A stretch of 64,000 nt of DNA from Citrobacter youngae (GTDB taxonomy: Bacteria; Pseudomonadota; Gammaproteobacteria; Enterobacterales; Enterobacteriaceae): positions 186,001 through 250,000 of the forward strand of contig NZ_RPOI01000003.1 of assembly GCF_003818115.1 (NCBI RefSeq), given 5' to 3'. Of the stretch, positions 33,026 through 45,112 are shown one piece after another. Position 1 is the stretch's first letter. Each line of letters opens with the position of its first letter. The notes beneath the pieces are model-generated. The model was not told the origin of the DNA. It did not search any database and saw only the letters and a program-made list of their open reading frames with translations. The position numbers and the translations under genes were made by a program.

Positions 33026-35488
33026 TTATTGTGCGACGTTCTTTTTCGCCGCACGTTTAGCTTTGGTGGCGGCAGCGATTTTAAGCGTTTTTGCCGATGG
33101 CTTTTTCGCTTTTTTATCGCCTTTCTTCTCAGCCGCTTTCTTATCCGCCTGAGGTTTGGCTCTGCCTTTCTTCTCGCCGCGGAAAGCGCTGTCCGGCTCG
33201 AAATTCACCTTTTTGCCCATCTGACGGCGTTTACCGGTGTTTTTACCCGCATCGCCTTTTTTCGCTTTTTCGCGCGCGGTTTTACCTTCATTGCGCGGCG
33301 CACGTTCGCTGGAGATCAAACTGAAGTCGATTTTACGCTCGTCCATATTGACCGCTTCCACGCGAACTTCAACGCGATCGCCCAGGCGATACATTTGACC
33401 GCTGGATTCCCCCGTCAGGCGCTGCCCAACCTGGTCGAAACGATAGTAGTCGTTATCCAGAGAAGAAACATGCACCAGACCGTCGATAAACAGCTCATCA
33501 AGACGGACAAAGAAACCAAATCCGGTGACGTTGGCAATCACGCCTTTGAAGACATTACCCACCTGATCCAGCATGAAGTCGCACTTCAGCCAGTCAGAGA
33601 CATCGCGTGTGGCTTCGTCAGCACGGCGCTCGGCCATCGAACAATGCTGACCCAGTTGCAGCATCTCTTCCATCGAATAATGGTAGCCACCCGTTTCCGT
33701 GGTGTTGCCTTTATGGCCCTGCTCCTGCGCCAGCAGATACTTAATCGCCCGGTGCAAGGAGAGATCCGGGTAACGACGGATCGGTGAAGTAAAGTGTGCA
33801 TAAGATTGCAGCGCCAGGCCGAAGTGACCACGGTTTTCCGGATCGTAAATCGCCTGCTTCATCGAACGCAGCAGCATGGTTTGCAGCATTTCTGCGTCAG
33901 GACGGTCAGCAATCGACTCCAGCAGTTCAGCGTAATCGCGCGGCTCAGGTTTGTTGCCACCTGGCAGCTCCAGTCCCAGCTCTGCCAGGACGGAACGGAA
34001 CGAGTTAATCGCTTCGGTTGTCGGCTTATCGTGAATACGGAACAGAGCTGGCTCTTTGGCTTTCTCAACGAATCGCGCCGCTGAGATGTTCGCCATGATC
34101 ATGCACTCTTCAATCAGCTTGTGCGCGTCATTACGCTGCGTCTGCTCAATACGCTCAATACGGCGTTCAGCATTGAAGATAAACTTCGCCTCTTCACTTT
34201 CAAACGAGATACCGCCGCGCTCTTCACGGGCTTTATCCAGCACTTTGTAGAGGTTGTGCAGCTCTTCAATGTGTTTAACCAACGGCGCGTACTGCTCACG
34301 CAGTTCCTGGTCGCCCTGCAGCATGTGCCAGACCTTGGTGTAAGTCAGACGAGCATGGGAACTCATGACCGCTTCGTAGAATTTAAAGCCGGTTAAACGG
34401 CCTTTCGACGAAATGGTCATTTCGCAGACCATACACAACCTGTCCACCTGCGGGTTGAGCGAACACAATCCGTTAGACAGCACTTCCGGCAGCATCGGAA
34501 CAACCTGCGACGGGAAGTAAACGGATGTGCCACGGCTGCGGGCTTCCTGGTCCAGCGGAGTCGGCGGGCGAACGTAATAGCTTACGTCAGCAATCGCCAC
34601 CCATAAACGCCAGCCGCCGCCACGTTTCTTCTCGCAATAGACGGCATCATCGAAATCACGCGCATCTTCACCATCGATAGTAACCAGCGGCAAATCGCGC
34701 AAATCAACACGCCCGACTTTCGCTTCTTCCGGTACTTCTTCTTTCAGGCCGGCGACCTGTTTCTCTACTGCCTGCGGCCAGATATAGGGAATTTCATGAG
34801 TACGCAGAGCCATATCAACGGCCATGCTGGTGCCCATATTATCGCCCAGCACTTCAACAATTTTACCCACCGCTTTGGTACGGCGAGTCGGGCGCTGTGT
34901 GAGTTCAACCACCACCACAAAGCCCATACGAGCCCCCATCACCTCTTCCGGCGGGATCAGGATATCGAAGCTCAGGCGGCTGTCGTCAGGGACAACAAAC
35001 CCAACGCCAGCGTCGGTGAAGTAGCGACCAACAATCTGGCTGGTTTTTGGCACCAGGACGCGCACAATACGCGCTTCGCGACGACCTTTACGGTCCGCGC
35101 CCAGCGGCTGTGCCAGTACCTGATCGCCATGAATGCAGGTTTTCATCTGCTCGCTGGACAGGTACAGGTCATCTTTGCGGCCTTCAACGCGCAGAAAGCC
35201 GTAGCCATCACGGTGGCCAATAACGGTGCCTTTCAGCAGGTCAAGACGTTCTGGCAGCGCATAGCACTGACGGCGGGTGAAGACCAGTTGCCCGTCACGC
35301 TCCATGGCGCGCAGGCGGCGACGCAGCGCTTCTTGCTGCTCTTCACCTTCAATGTTGAGTTCAGCGGCCAGCTCATCGCGGTTGGCCGGTTTTTCACGTT
35401 TAGTTAAATGTTCGAGGATAAATTCCCGGCTCGGGATAGGATTCGCGTATTTTTCTGCTTCGCGTTCCTGGAAAGGATCTTGTGACAT
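33026..35488 (-). CDS. rnr: Ribonuclease R
   Basis: RNase R is a processive 3'-5' exoribonuclease that degrades structured RNA and takes part in rRNA quality control, cold shock and trans-translation. The 820-residue product begins [14 protein letters not shown] with a helix-turn-helix and two cold-shock domains. The RNB catalytic motif [12 protein letters not shown] lies near residues 272-283, and an S1 domain follows near 640-730. A Lys/Ala-rich tail of about 90 residues ends it and is seven residues longer than in E. coli as I recall. ATG 35488 follows GGAGGAA. nsrR is upstream on the same strand, with an ERIC in the spacer. Confidence 0.96.
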   Translation of the reverse strand: MSQDPFQEREAEKYANPIPSREFILEHLTKREKPANRDELAAELNIEGEEQQEALRRRLRAMERDGQLVFTRRQCYALPERLDLLKGTVIGHRDGYGFLRVEGRKDDLYLSSEQMKTCIHGDQVLAQPLGADRKGRREARIVRVLVPKTSQIVGRYFTDAGVGFVVPDDSRLSFDILIPPEEVMGARMGFVVVVELTQRPTRRTKAVGKIVEVLGDNMGTSMAVDMALRTHEIPYIWPQAVEKQVAGLKEEVPEEAKVGRVDLRDLPLVTIDGEDARDFDDAVYCEKKRGGGWRLWVAIADVSYYVRPPTPLDQEARSRGTSVYFPSQVVPMLPEVLSNGLCSLNPQVDRLCMVCEMTISSKGRLTGFKFYEAVMSSHARLTYTKVWHMLQGDQELREQYAPLVKHIEELHNLYKVLDKAREERGGISFESEEAKFIFNAERRIERIEQTQRNDAHKLIEECMIMANISAARFVEKAKEPALFRIHDKPTTEAINSFRSVLAELGLELPGGNKPEPRDYAELLESIADRPDAEMLQTMLLRSMKQAIYDPENRGHFGLALQSYAHFTSPIRRYPDLSLHRAIKYLLAQEQGHKGNTTETGGYHYSMEEMLQLGQHCSMAERRADEATRDVSDWLKCDFMLDQVGNVFKGVIANVTGFGFFVRLDELFIDGLVHVSSLDNDYYRFDQVGQRLTGESSGQMYRLGDRVEVRVEAVNMDERKIDFSLISSERAPRNEGKTAREKAKKGDAGKNTGKRRQMGKKVNFEPDSAFRGEKKGRAKPQADKKAAEKKGDKKAKKPSAKTLKIAAATKAKRAAKKNVAQ

Positions 35489-35516
35489 CGAGGTTCCTCC
35501 ATTGTCAGCTCTGATG

Positions 35517-35643
35517 GAATTCCTTCGTCTTTCACGACGCCTCTTTGTTGGCTGCCTTTGCTCCCCCTCAGTCACTTACTTTTGTAAGCTCCCGGGAGTC
35601 GCTCAGTTGCCGCCGCGATGCGACGCGAAATACTTTGGACTTC
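35517..35643. repeat. ERIC element between nsrR and rnr
   Basis: About 127 bp with the ERIC core CAGTCACTTACTTTTGTAAG and CTCCCGGGAGTCGCTCAG, flanked by imperfect inverted outer arms. It fills the nsrR-rnr spacer, so a nsrR-rnr transcript would contain a long hairpin. Confidence 0.85.
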
Positions 35644-35644
35644 A

Positions 35645-36070
35645 TTACTCCACCAGCAATAATTTATAAAGCGGTTGATTTTCTTCAACCAAATCAGCAA
35701 GTGTGTAGTTGTCCAGTTCCGTGAGAAAACTTTGCACTGCCTTAGAAAGCGCCTGTTTGAGTCGACAGGCTGGGGTAATGTGGCAAAACTCGCTGCTACA
35801 ATTGACCAACGATAGCGGTTCCAGCTCGCGAACCACATCACCAATACCAATAGCTTTAGCCGGTTTGCCCAGGCGGATACCGCCATTTTTTCCACGAATA
35901 GCAGTAACAAAGCCCGCCCGGCTAAGTTGATTGATTATTTTGACCATATGATTACGGGACACGCCGTAGACTTCTGTCACCTCAGAAATACTGGTCATAC
36001 GTCCTTCGGGAAGTGACGCCATGTAGATTAGCGCACGTAATCCGTAATCGGTGAAACTTGTTAACTGCAC
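35645..36070 (-). CDS. nsrR: NsrR, nitric-oxide-sensing Rrf2-family repressor
   Basis: NsrR holds an iron-sulfur cluster; nitrosylation of the cluster stops DNA binding and opens nitric-oxide defence genes. The 141-residue product has an N-terminal winged helix ([20 protein letters not shown]) and the three cluster cysteines Cys91, Cys96 and Cys102 at the E. coli positions. It heads the nsrR-rnr-rlmB cluster. A target operator stands before ytfE at 13820 in the same window. Confidence 0.96.
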   Translation of the reverse strand: MQLTSFTDYGLRALIYMASLPEGRMTSISEVTEVYGVSRNHMVKIINQLSRAGFVTAIRGKNGGIRLGKPAKAIGIGDVVRELEPLSLVNCSSEFCHITPACRLKQALSKAVQSFLTELDNYTLADLVEENQPLYKLLLVE

Positions 36071-36286
36071 ATCAACCTCAGGAAAAGGGATAAAACGGAT
36101 AAACCTGGTGGTATTAATTATATTGATGATAAACCAGCCACCAGCCAGGTCGCTAATTTATTTCAGTTCAGGAAGGAAAAAAGCGAGGAACTTACGTGAT
36201 TTTAAGCCGAATGCTGCTGCAAAGCACTCCATCCGGCCTAAGATAGTGCAAGCGCAGCGCCATTCGACGCCACGCTATAACCAGAA

Positions 36287-37588
<1,302 letters not shown>

Positions 37589-37590
37589 TC

Positions 37591-37607
37591 AAAATCACCG
37601 TTTGCTT
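37591..37607 (-). promoter_or_regulatory. Candidate PurR operator of purA
   Basis: On the minus strand AAGCAAACGGTGATTTT resembles the PurR box ACGCAAACGTTTGCGT in its left half; the right half is degenerate. It lies 6 bp before the purA start. E. coli purA is known to be PurR-regulated. Confidence 0.5.
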
Positions 37608-37687
37608 AAAAATGGATTCTACCACCGCTTTTTCAGATATACAGCACTTTTTGCATCCAAAATCCTGCAAATTAGTCTACTTATTGT

Positions 37688-37885
37688 TCAGCCAATCGTT
37701 TTCCTCAACATGTAGTAGACCACTACGCCCGCAACCACAAGACCTCCACCAAAACGACGTAAAATATTTTCAGGAAGTTGTGCCATCGCCGAGATCATTT
37801 TCTTCCAGGCGCGGGGATACAGCATAGGGCCCAGGCCTTCCAGCACCAAAACCAGCGCGAGCGCCAGCAAAATTGTTGAATTCAT
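37688..37885 (-). CDS. yjeT: YjeT, small inner membrane protein (DUF2065)
   Basis: A 65-residue hydrophobic protein with two predicted helices (about 3-22 and 42-60) separated by a short amphipathic loop (PRAWKKMISAMAQLPENIL). It matches the DUF2065/YjeT family, found next to hflC and purA across gammaproteobacteria. Its function is unknown. A terminator lies between hflC and this gene, so it may have its own promoter or rely on read-through. Confidence 0.92.
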   Translation of the reverse strand: MNSTILLALALVLVLEGLGPMLYPRAWKKMISAMAQLPENILRRFGGGLVVAGVVVYYMLRKTIG

Positions 37886-37898
37886 CCGTCGTCCTTAT

Positions 37899-37941
37899 AT
37901 AAAAAGAAAACCACCGTATCCCTGGGGATGCCGGTGGTTTT
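37899..37941 (-). terminator. Terminator after hflC
   Basis: Stem AAAACCACCG/CGGTGGTTTT with a 15-base loop, followed on the minus strand by TTTTCTTTTT. It closes the long nnr-to-hflC operon before yjeT. Confidence 0.9.
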
Positions 37942-37967
37942 GCTGGTCTAAAACCGCTGGAGCTATT

Positions 37968-38972
37968 TTAGCGTGTTGCGCTATTCGGCGTCTTCATGTA
38001 ACGGAAGAAATCGCTGTCCGGGCTCATGACCATCACATCCTGGTTTCCTTCGAAACTCTTCTCGTAAGCGCGCAGGCTACGGATGAAGGCATAGAAGTCA
38101 GGATCCTGGCTGAACGCATCGGCAAACAATTTAGCGGCTTCTGCATCACCTTCACCGCGCATGATGCGGCCCTGGCGCTCAGATTCTGCCAGCGTTTTAG
38201 TGACTTCATAGTCCGCTGTTGCACGCAGTTTTTCCGCTTCTTCCTGACCTTGTGAACGATGGCGACGCGCTACCGCTTCACGCTCAGCGCGCATACGGTT
38301 GTAAATAGCCTCGGACACTTCAGCTGGCAGGTTGATTTGCTTGATACGCACGTCAACCACTTCGATGCCCAATGCCGCCATACTGTTCGGGTTGATGACC
38401 GGAACTTTACCGTTCGTTTCAGCCTGAACACGTTCAGCCGCTTCGGCAATCGCGCTATCTGCTGCCGGAGTCGCCACTTCATCTTCCGTGCCAGCAGAGC
38501 CGGAGTTCAGCGCGTCACGAACTTCCAGGGTCAGACGACCGCGGGAATCGGTAACGATGTCTTTCACGTCCAGACGACCAATTTCAGAACGCAGACGGTC
38601 AGAGAACTTACGTTTCAACAGCACTTCTGCCTGAGAAACATCGCCACCGCCCGTTGCCAGGTAGTAGCGGCTAAAGTCACTGATACGCCACTTAATGTAG
38701 GAGTCAACGATCAGGTCTTTCTTCTCTTTGGTGACAAAGCGATCGGCCTGGTTGTCCATGGTCTGAATACGCGCATCCAGCATCTTCACGGATTCAATAA
38801 ACGGAATCTTGAAGTGCAGGCCTGGTGCAACGACCAGCGGCTTGTTGTCATCGTCACGCAGAACTTTACCAAAGCGCAGTGTAATACCGCGCTCGCCTTC
38901 TTTGACCACAAAGACAGACATGAACAGAACTACCAGAACGATGATGATAATCGCAATAACTGACTTACGCAT
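37968..38972 (-). CDS. hflC: HflC, FtsH protease modulator subunit
   Basis: HflC and HflK form a large periplasm-facing SPFH complex that encloses and modulates the membrane protease FtsH. The 334-residue product has an N-terminal signal-anchor (about 4-21, VIAIIIIVLVVLFMSVFVV), then an SPFH/band-7 domain (GERGITLRFGKVLRDDDN), a charged helical region and a C-terminal tail. It follows hflK with a 2-bp gap; the two are translated as a pair. Confidence 0.97.
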   Translation of the reverse strand: MRKSVIAIIIIVLVVLFMSVFVVKEGERGITLRFGKVLRDDDNKPLVVAPGLHFKIPFIESVKMLDARIQTMDNQADRFVTKEKKDLIVDSYIKWRISDFSRYYLATGGGDVSQAEVLLKRKFSDRLRSEIGRLDVKDIVTDSRGRLTLEVRDALNSGSAGTEDEVATPAADSAIAEAAERVQAETNGKVPVINPNSMAALGIEVVDVRIKQINLPAEVSEAIYNRMRAEREAVARRHRSQGQEEAEKLRATADYEVTKTLAESERQGRIMRGEGDAEAAKLFADAFSQDPDFYAFIRSLRAYEKSFEGNQDVMVMSPDSDFFRYMKTPNSATR

Positions 38973-38974
38973 CG

Positions 38975-40228
38975 TTATTCCCCCTGACGCTGGTAGTCGT
39001 TACGCTGCGCGTTCGCGCGGCGTTGGTCCATAATATCGCCCTGACTGGTGGACGAGGTGTTGCTTGCCCCAGTGCTGGAAGACGTTACTGGTGGCAGACG
39101 CAGCAGATTTGAACTGCTGTCGCTCTTCGCTGCTGGCGCATTACCACCTTTCAGCATCTGATCCAACGGCAGAACCATCAGATTGCTGCCCTTATCGTTA
39201 ACCAGTACTTTACGGGTATGGCTCAGCACTTTTTCCATGGTTTCGATATACAGACGCTCGCGAGTAATCTGCGGTGCGGCTTTATATTCCGGCAGAATTT
39301 TTGCGAAACGAGCCACTTCACCCTGTGCTTCCAGGATGGTCTGGGTCTTATACGCACGCGCTTCTTCCAGAATACGCTGCGCCTGACCGTTTGCACGTGG
39401 CTGAACTTCGTTGGTATACGCTTCTGCTTCACGGATGTACTGCTGCTCGTTTTCACGCGCTGCGATAGCATCATCAAACGCCGCTTTTACCTCTTCCGGT
39501 GGACGTGCAGCCTGGAAGTTGACGTCCAGCAGGGTGATACCCATGTTGTATGGACGAATGGTTTCTTCCAGTTCACGCTGGGTATCGCTACGAATAACGG
39601 TACGCCCTTCAGTCAGGATACGATCCATGGTGTATTTACCGATGACCCCACGCAGGGCGCTGTCGGTTGCCTGACGCAGACTGTCATCCGCGCTGGTTAC
39701 GCTAAACAGGTAACGCTGCGGATCGGTCACACGGTACTGCACGTTCATTTCAACGCGCACGACGTTTTCGTCTGATGTCAGCATCACGCCGGATGCGGCG
39801 AGTTCACGCACAGCTTCCACGTTGACCGGGGTCACTTCGTCGATAAAGGTCGGTTTCCAGTTCAGACCCGGCTCAACCAGATGGCTGAATTTACCGAAGC
39901 GTGTCACCACGCCACGTTCCGCTTCTTTAATGGTGTAGAAACCGCTGGCCGCCCAGATAATGACGATAGCTGCCGCTGCAATAGTAAAGACTCGGCCGCC
40001 CAGTTGCGGACGCGGGCCTTGTGATGAACTACCACCACCAGAACCCGTGCCTTTACCGCCACCCAAACCACCGAGTTTTTTACTCAGTTTGCGGAAGATA
40101 TCATCCAGATCGGGAGGTCCCTGATCGCGACCACCTTTGTTTCCATTTCCCTCTGGGTTGCCGCCAGGTTTGCTGCTTCCCCAGGGGTCGCGGTCTTGTC
40201 CGTTATTACCGGGCTGATTCCACGCCAT
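38975..40228 (-). CDS. hflK: HflK, FtsH protease modulator subunit
   Basis: Partner of HflC. The 417-residue product has a Gly/Asn/Pro-rich cytoplasmic N-terminus (about 1-75), one membrane segment (about 80-98, VFTIAAAAIVIIWAASGFY) and an SPFH domain beginning ERGVVTRFGKFSH. A long helical region and a Ser/Thr-rich end follow. It is about two residues shorter than the E. coli protein as I recall. An ERIC-like element lies in the 189-bp spacer from hflX. Confidence 0.97.
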   Translation of the reverse strand: MAWNQPGNNGQDRDPWGSSKPGGNPEGNGNKGGRDQGPPDLDDIFRKLSKKLGGLGGGKGTGSGGGSSSQGPRPQLGGRVFTIAAAAIVIIWAASGFYTIKEAERGVVTRFGKFSHLVEPGLNWKPTFIDEVTPVNVEAVRELAASGVMLTSDENVVRVEMNVQYRVTDPQRYLFSVTSADDSLRQATDSALRGVIGKYTMDRILTEGRTVIRSDTQRELEETIRPYNMGITLLDVNFQAARPPEEVKAAFDDAIAARENEQQYIREAEAYTNEVQPRANGQAQRILEEARAYKTQTILEAQGEVARFAKILPEYKAAPQITRERLYIETMEKVLSHTRKVLVNDKGSNLMVLPLDQMLKGGNAPAAKSDSSSNLLRLPPVTSSSTGASNTSSTSQGDIMDQRRANAQRNDYQRQGE

Positions 40229-40254
40229 GTTTGTGCTCCATATTTGTTATGCGA

Positions 40255-40380
40255 TGCTATACCTGCGTTTTTTGCGCTGCAGATGCGTTGGCTACATCTT
40301 TCAACCCCAGTCACATAGTTGACTATGCACCTGGAGATTTCAGGACTTGCCGCCTTTCTGCCGCATAAAATCCACGAGGA
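40255..40380. repeat. Degenerate ERIC element between hflX and hflK
   Basis: A segment with the ERIC core in altered form: CCCCAGTCACATAGTTGACT and ATGCACCTGGAGATTTCAGG. The centre keeps dyad symmetry (CATAGTTGACTATG), but the outer arms are weak. It lies in the hflX-hflK spacer of the operon. Confidence 0.65.
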
Positions 40381-40417
40381 ATAGAGGCGAAAAAATCTTC
40401 AGGCCATATCCGTCAGG

Positions 40418-41698
40418 TCAGACAACATAGTCTTCCAGTGCCGGTTCTTGTTTACAGAGGCGACGCCAGTCTACGATCGGCATACGAACCTGCAGACCTA
40501 CGCTGCCGTCCTCCTCCATCCACTCTTTCTCTATTGCCTGAAGTTGGTAAAACCGGCTTCTCAGTCGCCCTTCCTGCGGCGGCAAACGCAACGTATGTTG
40601 CGCAACCTCACCGGAAAGTCGCTCTGTCAAAGCCTGAAAAAGCTGTGGTATACCTATTCCCGTTTGCGCTGAAACCCAAACGCGAATCGGTTTATTCTCT
40701 TCATCTCTGTCGATACGCGGTTCAAAATCATCCAGCATATCGATTTTATTCATCACCAACAGAGTCGGGATCTCATGCGCATCGATCTCTTCGAGCACCG
40801 TGTCGACGGCCTCGATGTTTTCCTGCACACGAAAATCTGCTGCATCAATAACGTGCAGCAGCAATGTCGCCTGACGAGTTTCCTGCAAGGTGGCTTTAAA
40901 TGCCGCCACCAGGTCGTGCGGCAAATGGCGGATAAACCCTACGGTATCCGCCAGCACGGTTTCACCGACGTCCGCTACGTCTATTCGGCGCAGCGTCGGG
41001 TCCAGGGTCGCAAACAGCTGGTCCGCTGCATAAACCCGGGCTTCGGTTATCTGGTTGAACAGGGTGGATTTTCCGGCGTTGGTATATCCCACCAGTGATA
41101 CGGTTGGGACATCCGCTTTCTTGCGCGACTGCCGCCCCTGCTCACGTTGCTTTTCAACTTTTTCCAGGCGCGACTGTATTTGCAAAATGCGATTACGCAG
41201 CAAACGACGGTCGGTTTCGAGCTGGGTTTCACCCGGACCGCGCAAACCAATCCCGCCCTTTTGCCTTTCAAGGTGGGTCCAGCCACGGACCAGACGCGTA
41301 GCCATATGGCGCAACTGCGCCAGCTCAACCTGCAACTTACCCTCATGGGTGCGCGCACGCTGGGCAAAAATATCTAAAATAAGACCGGTCCTGTCGATAA
41401 CAAGACACTGGCACAACTGTTCCAGGTTACGTTCCTGGGCGGGGCTCAGCGCATGATCAAAAATCACCACCGCAGCGCCAGTCGCTTTTACGGCTTCGGC
41501 AATTTCGATTGCCTTACCTTCACCAACAAAATACTTCGGGTGCGGTGCTTTACGGCTCCCGGTAATCACCTGCATTGCTTCGACACCGGCGGAAGAAACC
41601 AGAGATTCAAACTCCTGGAGGTCTTCCATATCTTTGTCTTGCGAAAAATAGATGTGTACCAGTACCGCCTGCTCACCGGCATCATAACGGTCAAACAA
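40418..41698 (-). CDS. hflX: HflX, ribosome-associated GTPase
   Basis: HflX binds the 50S subunit and splits stalled or heat-damaged 70S ribosomes. The 426-residue product has an N-terminal nucleotide-binding-like domain and a helical coiled linker (about 140-190). The G domain shows G1 GYTNAGKS at 204-211, G3 DTVGF and G4 NKID. The C-terminal tail is basic and aromatic. It follows hfq by 74 bp in the same operon. Confidence 0.97.
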   Translation of the reverse strand: MFDRYDAGEQAVLVHIYFSQDKDMEDLQEFESLVSSAGVEAMQVITGSRKAPHPKYFVGEGKAIEIAEAVKATGAAVVIFDHALSPAQERNLEQLCQCLVIDRTGLILDIFAQRARTHEGKLQVELAQLRHMATRLVRGWTHLERQKGGIGLRGPGETQLETDRRLLRNRILQIQSRLEKVEKQREQGRQSRKKADVPTVSLVGYTNAGKSTLFNQITEARVYAADQLFATLDPTLRRIDVADVGETVLADTVGFIRHLPHDLVAAFKATLQETRQATLLLHVIDAADFRVQENIEAVDTVLEEIDAHEIPTLLVMNKIDMLDDFEPRIDRDEENKPIRVWVSAQTGIGIPQLFQALTERLSGEVAQHTLRLPPQEGRLRSRFYQLQAIEKEWMEEDGSVGLQVRMPIVDWRRLCKQEPALEDYVV

Positions 41699-41723
41699 GC
41701 GTCAACCCCTTAATATATATCAA

Positions 41724-41751
41724 CGGGGAACGCAGGATCGCTGGCTCCCCG
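41724..41751 (-). terminator. Hairpin between hfq and hflX
   Basis: Stem CGGGGA/TCCCCG with a long imperfectly paired loop, followed on the minus strand by TTGATATATATT. It may be a partial terminator that lowers hflX expression relative to hfq. Confidence 0.4.
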
Positions 41752-41772
41752 TGTGTAAAACAGCTAACAACC

Positions 41773-42093
<321 letters not shown>

Positions 42094-42113
42094 TTATATG
42101 CTTATTTGTACTT

Positions 42114-42240
42114 AATACGCTTCATCCTTCAGGTTGCCTCTACGTTAGCGACGTTCGTTCCCCCCTGTCACTTACTTGAGCAAGCTCCTGGGGATTCACT
42201 CTCTTGCTGCCTTGATGCAACTTGAATGACTTTGCGTATT
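42114..42240. repeat. ERIC element between miaA and hfq
   Basis: A full 127-bp ERIC. The terminal inverted arms AATACGCTTCATCCTTCAGG and TTGAATGACTTTGCGTATT are clear. The core reads CACTTACTTGAGCAAGCTCC then TGGGGATTCAC, which contains the widely used ERIC core sequence. It is placed in the miaA-hfq spacer of the superoperon, upstream of the hfq start. Confidence 0.93.
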
Positions 42241-42291
42241 GAACCTTATGGTTCTGAAAAATTGCGCACGATACGTTTCAATTGTACACAT

Positions 42292-43242
42292 TCAGTTCGC
42301 GATAGCACCAACAACCTGTAATACTTCGTTTCGCGCCTGGTCAGGCTTTTCACTGTCAAGCCAGTGCACCCCTTCCCAACCACGCAACCAGGTTATCTGC
42401 CGCTTCGCTAACTGCCTCGTGGCGCAAACACCTCTATAAACCATTTCATCGTATGAAATTTCGCCTTCAATGTATGACCACATCTGGCGATACCCGACAC
42501 AACGAATGGAAGGCAAATCCGTATGCAAATCTCCTCGGGCAAAAAGCGCCCGGACTTCTGCTTCAAAACCTGAAGCTAACATCTGATGAAAACGCTGCTC
42601 AATTCGCTGATGGAGCAATTCACGGCTCGCCGGAGCGATCGCAAACTGGTGCACCTCATACGGCAAAGCATCTCCTGACGTTTGCGTCAGCTCCGTTAAA
42701 GTTTTACCCGAAATGAAAAAAACTTCCAGTGCCCGGGAAAGTCTTTGCGGATCATTTGGATGAATCCGCGCTGCAGCTACCGGGTCAATCTCCTGAAGCT
42801 GTCGGTGTAACGCGTCCCATCCAAGCTCTGCCGCCTGCTGCTCGATTCTGGCCCTGACCTCCGGGTCCGCCGACGGTAACGGCGACAGCCCTTCAAGCAA
42901 GGCTTTGAAATATAACATAGTGCCACCCACTAACAGCGGGATACGCCCCGCTGCGGTGATATCGGCCATCTCGGCTAGCGCATCGCGACGAAAATCCGCA
43001 GCAGAATACGCTTGCGCCGGATCACGAATATCCAGCAATCGGTGTGGTGCGGCCTTCAATTCATTAGCATCAGGCTTCGCGGTGCCGATATCCATCCCCT
43101 TGTAAATAAGGGCGGAATCAACGCTTATCAACTCTACGGGCAAAACTTTACGCAATTCAATTGCTAATGCTGTTTTACCGGAGGCCGTTGGCCCCATCAA
43201 AAAAATCGCCTTTGGCAGGCTCGCCTTACAGGTATCACTCAT
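42292..43242 (-). CDS. miaA: tRNA dimethylallyltransferase MiaA
   Basis: MiaA transfers a dimethylallyl group to A37 of tRNAs that read codons starting with U, the first step toward ms2i6A37. The 316-residue product has the P-loop GPTASGKT at residues 17-24 and the conserved [16 protein letters not shown] segment. [12 protein letters not shown] is in the tRNA-binding part. Length equals E. coli MiaA. It overlaps the 3' end of mutL by 8 bp, an arrangement shared with related genomes. Confidence 0.98.
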   Translation of the reverse strand: MSDTCKASLPKAIFLMGPTASGKTALAIELRKVLPVELISVDSALIYKGMDIGTAKPDANELKAAPHRLLDIRDPAQAYSAADFRRDALAEMADITAAGRIPLLVGGTMLYFKALLEGLSPLPSADPEVRARIEQQAAELGWDALHRQLQEIDPVAAARIHPNDPQRLSRALEVFFISGKTLTELTQTSGDALPYEVHQFAIAPASRELLHQRIEQRFHQMLASGFEAEVRALFARGDLHTDLPSIRCVGYRQMWSYIEGEISYDEMVYRGVCATRQLAKRQITWLRGWEGVHWLDSEKPDQARNEVLQVVGAIAN

Positions 43243-45103
43243 GTTTCAGGGCGTTCATTACCGAATGTAAATCAACAGGTTGTAACAGACCACCCGGCGG
43301 TACCTTCACGAGTTGTGGGCATAGCCGCTCAACATCCGCCAACAGAGTAATCGCCTGGGCCATACTCCACTGCGGATGCTCGCTCATCAGGTTACGTGCA
43401 ATCCACTGCGCAATGTTGCCCGCTTCGAATACGGTTTGCTGCGCCAGGTAGCCTATCAGTTCAGGAATCAAGATTTGTAAATTTTGTTGGCGTAAGGGTA
43501 AAGGCACCGCCCGGATGGTCACATGCTGCGCATCCAGCTGAAATTCAATCCCCAAATCGGCCAGTTGGCTCTGCCCTTTTTGCAACGCTGCTTTTTCATC
43601 AGCGGTGACTTTTAGACGTAACGGGATCAACAATGGCTGAGCGCAAACAGGGGCCTGGCCGGGCGTAAGCTGCGCCTGCCGCAACCACCGTTCCGCAACA
43701 GGTAACGCCAGCAGCCGAATCTGGCTATCGCTTTCCAGTAATGCACAGTCGGTCCCTACGATAGTCAGCACCCTTCCAAACCCTTGACTGTTACCGGTAA
43801 GAGGTGCTGCCGGCGTTTCAGTGACCGGTGGTTTGTGCATTGGAGCCGGTGTCTGCAGCAGGCGCTGATAAATTTCGCCCTGCTGCTTTTGATATCCAGG
43901 CTGGGCATGCGGCCAGCTCGCTGCCTGACGGCCTGCGCCACTACTGCCGCTTCCAGCGCCAGTGGAAGCAGAGTAACGCGGTGTCGCTGGTTCGCGCGCG
44001 GGAGTCGGTTCGGCAAAATGGTTACGTCCGGCGGCGACACGGTTTTCCGGGATGTGCCTTGGGGCAGGCTCATTGTCGTCAGCCAACGGCAGCGATGTTT
44101 CAAGCTGCTGTTGCAGGACGCTCAACACGCCCTGGTAAATAAAATCGTGCACCAGGCGGGATTGATGAAAACGGACCTCATGTTTGGCAGGATGTACGTT
44201 AACATCCACCTGATGCGGGTCGATTTCCAGATACAGCACAAAAGCGGGTTGTTGATCGGCTCCCAGCTTATCTTCACAGGCCTGACGAATAGCATGGTTG
44301 ATCAGCCGGTCGCGCATCATCCGGCCATTCACATAGCAGTACTGGATTTCCGCCAGCGCAGCCGTTGTGTGGTTCGGATCGGCCACCCAGCCGCGCAGGG
44401 TTAAATCGCCATGCTGCCATTCAATCGCCAGCGCATGCTCCAGAAACGGCGTGCCGCAAATCGCGCCCAGCCGGCGCTCTTTTTGTCCATCCGCCGCTAC
44501 GGCACGATACTGGCGCACCATTTTGCCGTTGTGTGACAAATTAATTGTCACATCGAAACGCGCCAACGCAATGCGGCGAATAATCTCGTCGATATGATTA
44601 AATTCAGTTTTCTCGGTGCGCATAAATTTGCGTCGGGCTGGCGTGTTGTAAAACAGATCCAGCACTTCCAGCGTAGTACCCACCGGATGCGCGGCAGGTT
44701 TAACCGTCACATCCATGTCGCGCCCTTCAGCATAGGCTTGCCAGGCTTCAGGCTGCTCTTGCGTGCGCGACGTCAGGGTTAAACGAGAGACTGAGCTGAT
44801 ACTGGCCAGCGCTTCGCCGCGAAATCCGAGGCTCACGATGGCCTCGAGATCGTCAAGCGAAGCAATTTTACTGGTGGCATGACGCGCCAGCGCCAACGCC
44901 AGCTCGTCTTTTTTAATCCCGCAGCCGTTGTCACGAATACGGATAAGCTTCGCACCACCGCGCTCAATATCAATATCAATGCGCGTCGCACCAGCATCAA
45001 TGCTGTTTTCCACCAGCTCTTTCACCACTGACGCAGGCCGTTCTACCACCTCGCCTGCGGCAATCTGGTTCGCCAGCTGTGGCGGTAGAACCTGAATCGG
45101 CAT
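43235..45103 (-). CDS. mutL: DNA mismatch repair protein MutL
   Basis: MutL links MutS mismatch recognition to MutH incision and UvrD unwinding. The 622-residue product has the GHKL ATPase motifs [17 protein letters not shown] and [10 protein letters not shown] in the first 110 residues. A variable Pro/Gln-rich linker spans about 335-430 and a dimerisation domain ends the protein. The C-terminal part has no endonuclease DQHA motif, as expected for MutH-dependent bacteria. It is a few residues longer than the E. coli protein, mostly in the linker. It lies between amiB (9 bp) and miaA (overlap). Confidence 0.97.
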   Translation of the reverse strand: MPIQVLPPQLANQIAAGEVVERPASVVKELVENSIDAGATRIDIDIERGGAKLIRIRDNGCGIKKDELALALARHATSKIASLDDLEAIVSLGFRGEALASISSVSRLTLTSRTQEQPEAWQAYAEGRDMDVTVKPAAHPVGTTLEVLDLFYNTPARRKFMRTEKTEFNHIDEIIRRIALARFDVTINLSHNGKMVRQYRAVAADGQKERRLGAICGTPFLEHALAIEWQHGDLTLRGWVADPNHTTAALAEIQYCYVNGRMMRDRLINHAIRQACEDKLGADQQPAFVLYLEIDPHQVDVNVHPAKHEVRFHQSRLVHDFIYQGVLSVLQQQLETSLPLADDNEPAPRHIPENRVAAGRNHFAEPTPAREPATPRYSASTGAGSGSSGAGRQAASWPHAQPGYQKQQGEIYQRLLQTPAPMHKPPVTETPAAPLTGNSQGFGRVLTIVGTDCALLESDSQIRLLALPVAERWLRQAQLTPGQAPVCAQPLLIPLRLKVTADEKAALQKGQSQLADLGIEFQLDAQHVTIRAVPLPLRQQNLQILIPELIGYLAQQTVFEAGNIAQWIARNLMSEHPQWSMAQAITLLADVERLCPQLVKVPPGGLLQPVDLHSVMNALKHE

Positions 45104-45112
45104 GGCTAATCC

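Noticed and set aside
34796-35407. Plus-strand open frame of 203 codons
   Set aside because: Antisense to rnr, with atypical composition and no recognisable domain.
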